Shown here: positions 55,840 to 64,000 of the stretch, piece after piece
Position numbering within the stretch: the stretch's first letter is position 1
Layout: each line of letters starts with the position of its first letter
NCBI GenBank assembly: GCA_009809945.1
Contig: WTPW01000592.1
Span: 237,164-301,163 of the forward strand
Source: Gigaspora margarita
Lineage: Eukaryota > Glomeromycota > Glomeromycetes > Diversisporales > Gigasporaceae
Length of the DNA: 64,000 bases
Direction: 5' to 3'
Program-made: the position numbers and the translations under genes
Notes under the pieces: generated by a model
The model's input: the letters and a program-made list of their open reading frames with translations, nothing else
Database searches by the model: none
What the model was told of the DNA's origin: nothing

Positions 55840-57560
55840 AATTTACAACATAAACCGATTCCACTACAACCCAACTATCGTACTATTTTATTACTACGGC
55901 CTACACTAACTAACAATCATACTAAAAAAAAGAAGAAACGTTAGTACTGTATATAAAAAAATAAATTGTATACTAACTTTCGTGCTATACCTGTTCTAGC
56001 TATATTCTGTTCCAATCATACTACGTTCTAGAGAAAAGAACAAAAAAAATCAATTACTATGCTAGCTACGTTACAATTGTATGTTCATTCTAAAGAAAAA
56101 AGCGTTTGTACTGTTATGTTTATAAAAAAAAAATCTAACTACCATAATACGTCCGTTCTTATTCTTCATATTCCAACAATCATACTATGTTTGTTCTAAA
56201 GAAGAGAACATAAGAACGTTAGTACTTATATTATAAAAAAATACCTAAATACCGTGATACGTCCATTCTTGCTAATCATATTACGTTCGTTCTAAAGAAA
56301 AAAATGTAAAAATGTTAGTACCGTTATATTTATATTAAAAAAAATTCTAACTACCATGATACGTCTGTTCTGATTCTTCTTATTCCAACAACCATACTAT
56401 TTCGTTCTAAAAAAAAGAACGTAAGAACGTTAGTACTTATATTAATAAAAAAAACTAACTACTGTGATACATCCATTCTATTTCAACAATCGTACTATGT
56501 TCGTTCTAAAGAAAAGAACGTTAGTACTATTATATTTATAATAAAAAAACCCTCAATTACCATGATATGTCTGTTCTTGTTAATCGAATTACATTCGTTC
56601 TAAAGAAAAGAACGTAAAAACGTTAGTACCGTTATATTTATATTAAAAAAAACCTAACTACTGTGATACGTCTGTTCTTATTCTTCTTATTCCAACAATC
56701 GTACTATGTTCGTTCTAAAGAAAAGAACATAAGAACGTTAGTACTTATATTAAAAAAAAATACTACTGTGATACGTCTATTCTATTCCTATGTTCGTTCT
56801 AAAGAAAAGAACGTACCGTTATATTTATAAAAAAAATCTAAACACCGTGATACGTCCATTCTTATTCTTTTTATTCCAACAATCGTACTATGTTCATTCT
56901 AAAGAAGAGAACATAAAAATGTTAGTACTTTTATTAATAATAATAATAATAAAAATAACTACCATGATACATCCATTCTTGTTAATCGTACTATCGTTCT
57001 AAAGAAAAGAGTAAGAACGTTAGTACCATTATAATTATATAAAAAAAAATCTAACTACCATGATACATCCATTCTTGTTAATCGTACTATCGTTCTAAAG
57101 AAAAGAGTAAGAACGTTAGTACCATTATAATTATATAAAAAAAAATCTAACTACTATGATAACCATGATACATCCATTCTAGCTAAATTCCAATAATTGT
57201 ACTACCTTTATTCTAAAGAAAAGAATGTAAGAACGTTAGTACTGTTATATTAAAAAAAAACTATTGTATCCTAACAAGTTCTAACTATCGCACTATGTTC
57301 TGTCAAACAATTACTATATTCTAAAGAAAAAAAACTGTTAGACTTGCAAAATAATATATATATAAAAAAAAGAATACTATGTATACTAATTGTACTACGT
57401 TCGCTCTAAAGAAAAAAAACTGTTAGTACTACAAAATATATAAGTATATAAAAAAAAATTATCGTATACTAACTGTTTATTCTAACTATTGCGCTATTTT
57501 CCGTCAAAGGTTCGTTCTAAAGAAAAAAACTGTTAGTACAGCAAAATAATCCAAAAAAAG
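55840..57560. repeat. satellite array, unit about 90-115 bp, roughly 16 copies
   Basis: Each unit has CGTTCTAAAGAAAAGAACGT (itself near-palindromic), AAGAACGTTAGTAC, an A-rich run, then CTAACTACCnTGATACGTCC and ATTCTTnTTATTCCAACAAT. Unit starts can be read near 56025, 56088, 56191, 56288, 56402, 56500, 56596, 56711, 56793, 56895, 56994, 57093, 57200, 57309, 57402 and 57511. Two successive units (about 56956-57049 and 57054-57150) are almost identical, so the array expanded recently in part. Confidence 0.92.
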
Positions 57561-57594
57561 GGTTATCGTAATTCAATAATTACAAAATTACAAT

Positions 57595-57835
57595 ACATAT
57601 AAATTAGTTACCTGGGTAATTGATTCGAATCAGCCCATGATACAAATGCGTAAAACCTGTATTGTTGTTGCACTAAATGTGCAAATATAGATACATGGCA
57701 TTATATCCAGAAAATGCAATAACTATGTTTTTGATATTTTTATTAAAAATGTATTAAAAACGTAGTTATAGTCATCAAAGCACGTAAAAGTATGAGTCTG
57801 TCGCTATGCTCCAGACAATTACTATATTTGTTTTT
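57595..57835 (+). repeat. repeat R, copy 1, half of an inverted pair
   Basis: AATTAGTTACCTGGGTAATT, GATTCGAATCAGCCCATGAT and TATTGTTGTTGCACTAAATG through GCTCCAGACAATTA match 60690-60935 in reverse complement over about 235 bp. Each copy has an internal foldback around ACTACGTTTTTGATA. It may be an independent foldback element or one end of a 3.3-kb element spanning both copies. Confidence 0.75.
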
Positions 57836-58984
57836 TTTAGCAATTCTGCTATTTGTATCTAATAGACTTTATTATACAAAAACTGCATTTGTGTATACAT
57901 TAATATTCTATTATAACAGAAAGCTCACTCAACAATATGTAACCACATAGTGTTCAGATGCGACTTGCCTAGCAAATTTTTTGCCTCAATTCAGATTCTC
58001 AACTTATTGAAAATATGTATTCTCCTATCACTAGCAGGCACTTGCTTGCTATATTAAAATTGCCTTCTTTTTAATCTTCCTCTTCTAACTTCTCTAGTAG
58101 ACAAGGCTACTAAAAAAAAACCAAAACTATAAAAAAATAAAAAAAAAATAAAATAAGAGAAAATCTACTATATCTAAATAAAAAAAACTAAATTTACTAA
58201 AAAAACAAAATAAAAAGAAAGAAAAAAAAACAAAAAAAAAAAGAAAACTTAATAATACTATTAACATCTGTACTAAACTATAAAAATTATATAGTACTAT
58301 ATAAGACTGCACCTTATCCAAGTCTATATGTACATTATAAAAAAAAAAGAAAAAATGGAAGATCTATGGCTAAAAGAAAATTCCAGAAAGAAATTTTGTC
58401 ATATGCTCTCTTTAGATCTCAAACATGTTATTTATTGTTTACTCTATATGCAGCACCAAAATTCACTTGTAATGTTAATTCTAGTTTGGTAGGTGTGTTC
58501 CCAATTAGAAAGGAGTAAACACTGCTGATCTTTTGAAAGGGGTAACCAGGATGCCCACTTTGTTAAAATTTTAAAAGACCAAAGGGACAAAAGATATCAC
58601 TTGTAACAAATTTAAAAGGTATATAGTTAAAAAAACTTATTTTTTATTGTTTTCTATTATTTTATCACAGAGTACTTTGTTGACAAAGAATTTCTTCAAC
58701 TCTACCAAAATTTCCTATACAAGAGAACCACCTCCAGCCAGTTATCTTGTAAGAAGACGCTTTTGGCTTGCATGCTAAATATACAAAGAAGTTTTCAAAG
58801 AAAAAAGTAGTTGATCTTTGTAAAAACTGCTTTTATATTATTTACTATACATTAATTGTATAGGCACCTCTCTAACAAAAAACTTTTTGTTTTTTGTCTG
58901 TTAAAAAATTTGGTTCAGGTGATTATTGGAAAGAGTTGTGAATAAGTTTTGTATATAAGATTTGATTATTACTATAGTTGGAGT
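57836..58984. other. non-coding stretch
   Basis: There is a poly-A-rich block at 58105-58260, and otherwise no repeat or frame I can support. Confidence 0.45.
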
Positions 58985-59590
58985 AGTGTTGGAGTTGGGA
59001 ATAAACAAATATATAAACAATATATTAGTAAATTTGCTGATAACCCTTATAAATTTTTTTTTGTACTACTGTATGTGTCCAAAAATAAGCTACCTTTTTT
59101 GGCCAAAAAATTACACAAAAAAACATGGGTAGCTTATTTTCGAAACATTGAGATTTTTGAAAAAATTGAAAAAGTTATTAATAAAAAGTTGTCCAAATAA
59201 TACCAAATTTTTATTATATGTGTATTTTAATGTTCTGAACAAGTTTACTTAATAGCACTTTTGAGATTTACTTAGTAAAATTTAGATCTTTATATGTAGC
59301 AACTGCTAATAGATTTTTTAAGATTTTTAAAAAAATCAGGAGGTAGCTTATTTTCGGAGATAGCTTATTTTTGGCAATATATGGTAAGTAAATATTATTT
59401 TTGCCTCTAATAAAGTTGTAAAGCAGGTTCTTGAATGTCACTAGTAAAATATTATAAAATCAAACTTGTAAATAAGAAGATATAAGTAAAATATCTTTAA
59501 AATTTTTTAAATCATACAAAAATTATATATATATAGGCCTTTATACTATATTGTTTATATATTTGTTTTGCCCTAATTCTAAATATAGAA
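58985..59590 (-). mobile_element. foldback repeat X, copy 2, with an inserted MITE
   Basis: The inverted ends GGGAATAAACAAATATATAA and (right, reverse complement) GGGCAAAACAAATATATAA bound a repeat that equals 53756-54022 once the 316-bp MITE at 59069-59384 is set aside. The nested insertion gives a relative order: X first, MITE later. Confidence 0.8.
59069..59384. mobile_element. Tc1/mariner-type MITE, 316 bp, TA duplication proven by empty site
   Basis: The ends CTGTATGTGTCCAAAAATAA and (reverse complement) CCATATATTGCCAAAAATAA are flanked by TA at 59067-59068 and 59385-59386. The homologous site in repeat X copy 1 reads GTAC-TA-AGTAAAT with a single TA. It is related to the element at 35519-35811 but more diverged at the ends. 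A frame of 83 codons (58949-59200) runs from X into it and is not a gene. Confidence 0.93.
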
Positions 59591-59754
59591 ATATTGCTAA
59601 TCTTATCTAAATTGGCAATTAATTATTTTATTCAAGGTTACAGGAGGTGATATTTCAAATATTATTATATAAATTTGCAATATTTTGCAATTTTTTCACA
59701 ATATTTTGCAATATTTCAAAATATTTTGCATTATTTGACAATATATATATTTTT

Positions 59755-60490
59755 TAACTCTTTGATGGTCTCACCAGTAATTTATTAAGAATGAATTTTA
59801 AATTTAATCTAATACATGAATGAGGATACAACTAGCCACATGTGCACTTTTGGTGACTAATTTAAGTAGTCTGCCGAAGGTTCTACACTAGCTGCCATAC
59901 CTATAACCCAACTATGGAAGCTGTCTATTTAAACTCTCTGGTTCAAGATATATTAAATTCAACTCTTAATTTATAATTCTGACCCTATCTGGCTATCTTA
60001 AGAGTGCCCAAATGTGACTCGTCGCACTAAATCTAAGATTTAGAAATAGTTCCATTAAAAACTATGTTCTATTTTATAGTCATTTATAGCTATTTAGTAA
60101 CTAATGCATTTGCATTATACTGACACTTGCAGTCTGACAACTCCGAACTGCTAGGTACCTCCCTTGCCCTTATAAGATTTATTCAGATCCTAGTACTGAC
60201 CTTATTTATGGTAGTACCATTAAAGATCCTAATCTATCTCCTTATTCGGGACTTCCCAAACAGGTTTCTATTTTTCTAGTTCCTTGGATTTTTGGTATAA
60301 CAATACTATTGCACCCTAGAGCTCCCATTCAAGATAGTAGAACCAAGATTACAGGTTTCTCACCCAACCAATATGAGCTACAGTTACTATAATACAGGCC
60401 TAATTTTCGTTATCATTATTAGTAGGATTTGAACTTTCGATTTGCTGCTTGGGATAACAATCTGGCCATTTCTCTAAATCACCACACTCT
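59755..60490 (-). mobile_element. long SINE-like repeat, copy 2, more decayed
   Basis: Read on the minus strand it starts GTGATTTAGAGAAATGGCC, has the B-box-like AGTTCAAATCC, and follows copy 1 (54729-55478) to the end near GAGACCATCAAAGAG. Many differences from copy 1 are C/G to T/A, so this copy has drifted toward the AT-rich background and is probably older. Confidence 0.7.
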
Positions 60491-60689
60491 ACACAATATT
60501 TTAAAATTTTTTAAAAAAATAAATAAACAATACATATAGTTACATAATTATACTTTTTGCAAAATTTTGAAAGTTTTTATAGATTTTCTCAAGATTTTGC
60601 AAGATTTTACAAGATTTTACAACTTTAAAATTTTTATTTATTTAGAAAATTTCTAATTCCACTATGGTTATACAAGATTTCTATTTGCA

Positions 60690-60935
60690 AAATTAATATA
60701 ATTGTCTGGAGCGAAGCATAGAACTCATACTTCTACGCTTAGTGATAACCAAAACTACGTTTTTGATATGATTATATTAAAATAATCAAAAACGTAGTTG
60801 TGGCATTTTCCATCTGTAATGCCGCATACCTATATTTGCACATTTGGTGCAACAACAATACAGATTTTACATGTCTGTATTATGGGCTGATTCGAATCAA
60901 TTACCTGGGTAACTAATTTATACATATTGTATATA
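60690..60935 (-). repeat. repeat R, copy 2
   Basis: This is the reverse-complement match of 57595-57835. The internal foldback AACTACGTTTTTGATA-ATCAAAAACGTAGTT is nearly perfect here, so this copy is better preserved in that part. Confidence 0.75.
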
Positions 60936-61554
60936 GGATAACTTTCTTGTGATTGGTTAATTTTATTCAATTGAATTTATATAGTTTAGAGTACTTTTAC
61001 TCCTAACTGGTATTTATATATTTTTATTCATTATATTCGAATCGATCTTTATCGCAACACTTTATTGAAAAAGAACTTTGGTGATGCAAGTTTGTTATGT
61101 CAAAAATTTTATAAAATAATCTATGCTACCCACTAGGCTGAGCGTAGGGCATGAAAAAAACCTAACAAAAGATAAATTTATATATATATATTTTTTTAAA
61201 AAAAAGTGTAGTAATTACTGTATCTTCTTATTAGATTTATGTTAGACAAGACACCCTGTTATTGCCAAAAAACAAATGCTATGCAAGATGTTTTACGCAG
61301 GGAATGCAAAAATTATTAATTGTATTGTTAAAATATATAGGTATGAATATTCGAATGTATTTAATGTATGAAAATTTAGATATTTAGACGAATATATAGT
61401 AACTCATTTTTATTTGCTTTCCATTTATTTACAGTATTTATTTTTTAATTTTTTACTTTATTATATAGTATTGATTCTATATAAAATTTATATGGTATGA
61501 TATTTAAATACTCAAAATGTTATTTTAAATGTTTTATCATACTAGCAAAATTCT
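60936..61554. other. AT-rich non-coding stretch
   Basis: Nothing supportable is seen. Confidence 0.5.
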
Positions 61555-62345
61555 TATTGTATTCTAATTCTATCCTAACTGCTATAACCCTGACCCATAC
61601 CTTAGCTTCAATCTATTCACTAATGCTTAACCTTATCATAAAAGCTACTAAGTTACAAAAAAACTACTACTAGGACTGTTAATGGAGCATAATACTCTGG
61701 AGTAAGCTAGGAGTATAAACCACTCCATGCCAGTGTAGTTTAGACATTACACCACTCCAGATTAATGTAAAAAGAAAACANAGTNGTTTATANTCTAGAG
61801 TTNCTGCTAATACTGCTCTGGATTAAAAATATAAATAATTTATTGCTAATTGTTGTATATCAAAAATAAAATTATCAAGTTAATTAACATTGTAGCATTT
61901 AATAGAATTTGTTCTAGATATTGAAATATATATTGCAATTTAGAAAATAGTTTTTAATATGTTATAAAATTTAGTCTGAAGTGACAATTTGGAGCAAATT
62001 ATGGAGTATAATCTGGAGTTGTGACCTCCAGTGTGGTGTGGTTTTGATGTTTACTCTGGCAGAGTATGCTCCACACCACTCTGGATCACTCTATTAACAG
62101 CCCTAACTACTACTCTTAATACCTTAACGCAATTTACATTCTGCTCTAACCATTATTCTAACCCTAACCCTTACTCTTGCTTCAACAATTTATTCTAAAA
62201 GCTGTTAAGTTACAAAGAAACCCATTATTCTCAACGTCTTAACACCACCTAAGTTCACTCTAACCATTATTCTAACCCCAACCTTCACTAATACTAACCT
62301 TATTCTAAAATCTACTAAGTTATAAAGAAACCCACCATTCTCAAT
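61555..62345. repeat. degenerate repeat of about 115 bp with CCCTAAC-like words, interrupted by a MITE
   Basis: Three copies (about 61555-61671, 62140-62240, 62255-62345) share CTAACCATTATTCTAACCCT, TTATTCTAAAAnCTnnTAAG and TTACAAAGAAACCCAT. The CCCTAACCC words look telomere-like but are embedded in a longer non-telomeric unit. The MITE at 61672-62104 lies between the first and second copies. Confidence 0.7.
61672..62104. mobile_element. MITE, 433 bp, 10-bp target duplication
   Basis: The ends AGGACTGTTAATGGAG and (reverse complement) AGGGCTGTTAATAGAG match at 14 of 16 positions. AACTACTACT is duplicated exactly at 61662-61671 and 62105-62114. A 10-bp duplication points to Mutator-like machinery. 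The interior has several CTCTGGAGTA/CACTCCAGA foldback words and a few N bases near 61782-61803. Confidence 0.9.
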
Positions 62346-62826
62346 AGCACCTATATATACTGAAAAATTCATTAGCAAAACACGTTATTCAAGAAACTGA
62401 AACCTGTCTATCAAAAAAAAAAGTCAACAAGAGCGATCCTAATAAATGCACTAAAACGAGCATTAGCAGAAATGGTAGTAGTAGATAGTGATACCAAAAC
62501 CTACCGTGAAATGGCCAATCACTCGTAAAATAGTGACTTACCAGTAAAGTCAAAATGGCAATACTAGCCAAACGATAGTGAAAGAAAGGCACCAAGAAAC
62601 AACAATACCAGTAAAAGGAAAATACCAAGAAATGATAAAAGAAGGGCATGAAAACTTAGTCAAAATAACACTACAAAAAATAAAAAAAACTAGATTAGTA
62701 AAAATATAAAAAAAATATATATATACTGTATATCGATAAACTACTTATCTTTGATGATCCGGGTAAGTATTCTCTATCATACCAGATTATATTCTAAATT
62801 TTTTTTTTATTATATCACGATTCACT
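62346..62826. other. non-coding stretch
   Basis: Nothing is convincing. A minus-strand frame of 86 codons (62389-62649) has aromatic-rich composition caused by the A-rich complementary strand and resembles no family. Confidence 0.45.
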
Positions 62827-63056
62827 GGGGTATGCAGCGTACTATGTAAAACAAACTATACTATGGTTATATAATAAAATTTATTAATAAAAATTTTTAG
62901 ATATATAAATTAAAAAAAAAGTTTAATTTAGTTTTTTACAAAATTTATCCAAAACTATCGAACTGTTTAAGCTGTGCATTTAAAATTTTATAAATCTTTA
63001 TTAATAAATTTTATTATATAACCACATATAGGTTTGATTTACATAGTATGCCGCAC
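62827..63056. mobile_element. MITE, about 230 bp, with 65-bp inverted ends
   Basis: The left end begins GGGGTATGCAGCGTACTATG. The right end (reverse complement) begins GGGGTGTGCGGCATACTATG, and both continue inward through GGTTATATAATAAAATTTAT. The centre is AT-rich. No clear target duplication is read, so the last one or two bases are uncertain. Confidence 0.8.
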
Positions 63057-63079
63057 ACCCCAACAAATGCTAATTTGTG

Positions 63080-63149
63080 CTAAGCTACAAAAAAACCTAT
63101 CAAACTTCGGACTTGAAATCTGAAGTTTGATAGTTTTTTTGTGGCTTAG
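63080..63149. other. 70-bp near-perfect hairpin
   Basis: CTAAGCTACAAAAAAACC and GGCTTAG-side sequence pair through ATCAAACTTC/GAAGTTTGAT with about a 12-base loop. Both strands have a run of T in the stem, so it is not a simple terminator. A minimal foldback element is more likely. Confidence 0.7.
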
Positions 63150-63467
63150 TTCATCATATACACGGATTTGCAAAATTTATATCAGTAATAAAATATAAAT
63201 ATAATCGAAACTATTTAATTTCGTTTAATTCAAAAACCTACTTAATTCGCTTATTAATAAATATAATTGAAAACCCATTTAATTTCACTTATTGTTGTAG
63301 TACACAATATTTTATATTCACATGTACAAGTTAAAATTCAAACTTTGTAAATATTCCTATATTTAAATTTTAATAAAATAAATATTGTGCTAAAAATTGC
63401 TAAAACTACTTTAATACAAACCTAAATTATTTACAGTATATCAGATTCTGTCAAAACTGATAACCTT
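63150..63467. other. AT-rich non-coding stretch
   Basis: It contains a loose duplication of TAATTTCG-containing segments near 63218 and 63276. Nothing else is seen. Confidence 0.45.
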
Positions 63468-63475
63468 CCATAACT

Positions 63476-63825
63476 AGAACCTCAAACAATATATATAGAG
63501 GTTATATTGAAATTTTGGTTAAAAAAGGTACTTTTTTTACAAAAATATATATTTGAAAAGTGGATAATTGGTCAAAAGTTTATATTTAAAAGTGGATAAA
63601 AGCCTTTAATTTTTTTTAAAAAAAAATTGAAAAAATTTTATAAAAGTTTTTTAAAAAATTTTTTTGAAAATAAAATAATATTATATTTGTTATTTGGATA
63701 AAATTAATTAAATATTAAAACTTATATGTAAAATATAGTTAATTCACTTAATAAAAAGTGGATAAAAAATTTAAAAAGTTTATATTAAAGCTAATATAAC
63801 CTCTATATATATTGTTTGGGGTCCT
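63476..63825. mobile_element. hAT-like MITE, 350 bp, 8-bp target duplication
   Basis: CCATAACT is duplicated exactly at 63468-63475 and 63826-63833. The ends AGAACCTCAAACAATATATA and (reverse complement) AGGACCCCAAACAATATATA continue inward as TAGAGGTTATATT. The interior is AT-rich and non-coding. An exact 8-bp duplication fits hAT machinery, although the ends do not start with the usual CAGGG. Confidence 0.92.
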
Positions 63826-63857
63826 CCATAACTGATAAAAATTTAATCTACTATATT

Positions 63858-63925
63858 AATTCCATAATGCTCCAGACACATACCGGTTTCCGGTTCCTAG
63901 TATATTATAAATTATATGGGCTGAT
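63858..63925 (-). repeat. repeat E, copy 2
   Basis: ATAATGCTCCAGACACATAC-CGGTTTCCGGTTCCTAG is the reverse complement of the block at 54400-54470, with few changes. It lies at the extreme right of the window, 9.4 kb from copy 1. Confidence 0.6.
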
Positions 63926-64000
63926 TTCGTTTTTTGGGCTTTTTTTACATATATGTGAATTTTTTTTAAGGGTTCATTTTTTGATCAACAAATCATCTGA

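Noticed and set aside
58949-59200. An 83-codon plus-strand gene
   Set aside because: It runs across the junction of repeat X and an inserted MITE, so it is an accidental frame.
62140-62300. An interstitial telomere
   Set aside because: CCCTAACCC words are present, but they belong to a longer unit of about 115 bp and are not in tandem hexamers.

Overview
The window is very AT-rich, gene-poor eukaryotic DNA, most likely from an arbuscular mycorrhizal (Glomeromycotina, Rhizophagus-like) fungus. The reasons are Sel1-like repeats of the type seen in large fungal families of this group, short GT..AG introns, a fungal Zn2Cys6-type cysteine pattern, FAR1/MULE and BED/hAT transposases, and dense layers of small inverted-repeat elements. 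No ribosomal RNA, true tRNA or CRISPR array was seen, and no clearly intact host gene. The species is inferred from sequence character alone.

Layout. 1-610 is AT-rich tandem repeat. 610-6932 is a broken, 5'-truncated Ty3/gypsy LTR element on + (gag end, protease, RT, RNase H, integrase, one LTR). 6933-11050 is non-coding, with a MITE, a decayed tandem repeat and a hairpin. 11050-21262 is a minus-strand host-type pseudogene split by an 8.15-kb Mutator-like element (11973-20123) that carries a decayed FAR1-MULE-SWIM-CCHC transposase and palindromic arrays. 21800-24000 holds a MITE pair and an array of about 340 bp units. 25753-26866 holds an intron-containing host gene fragment and a decayed Sel1-repeat gene. 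28516-28755 resembles a bacterial-type HU/IHF DNA-binding protein. 28790-31251 is a nearly complete hAT transposase on the minus strand. 31620-31790 is a 36-bp minisatellite.

About 32.8-52.7 kb, on the minus strand, lies the most unusual part: a broken virus-like reverse-transcribing element of about 20 kb. It has a cluster of small membrane proteins, a gag-like region with zinc knuckles, an aspartic protease, RT and RNase H. It also has parts not usual in retroelements: an apurinic endonuclease IV-like segment, a Nudix-box segment, many CxxC proteins and a Zn2Cys6 cluster. Four or more MITEs, several with clean target duplications, have inserted into it, so it is an old fossil.

53-64 kb is a graveyard of non-autonomous elements: two copies of a long tRNA-headed SINE-like repeat in opposite orientation, a satellite of about 100 bp units with roughly 16 copies, and several MITEs whose target-site duplications can be read directly. 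One TA insertion is confirmed by an empty site elsewhere in the window.

The window therefore mostly records mobile-element history. Hardly any part looks like a working gene, apart perhaps from the small intron-containing fragment at 25.8 kb.
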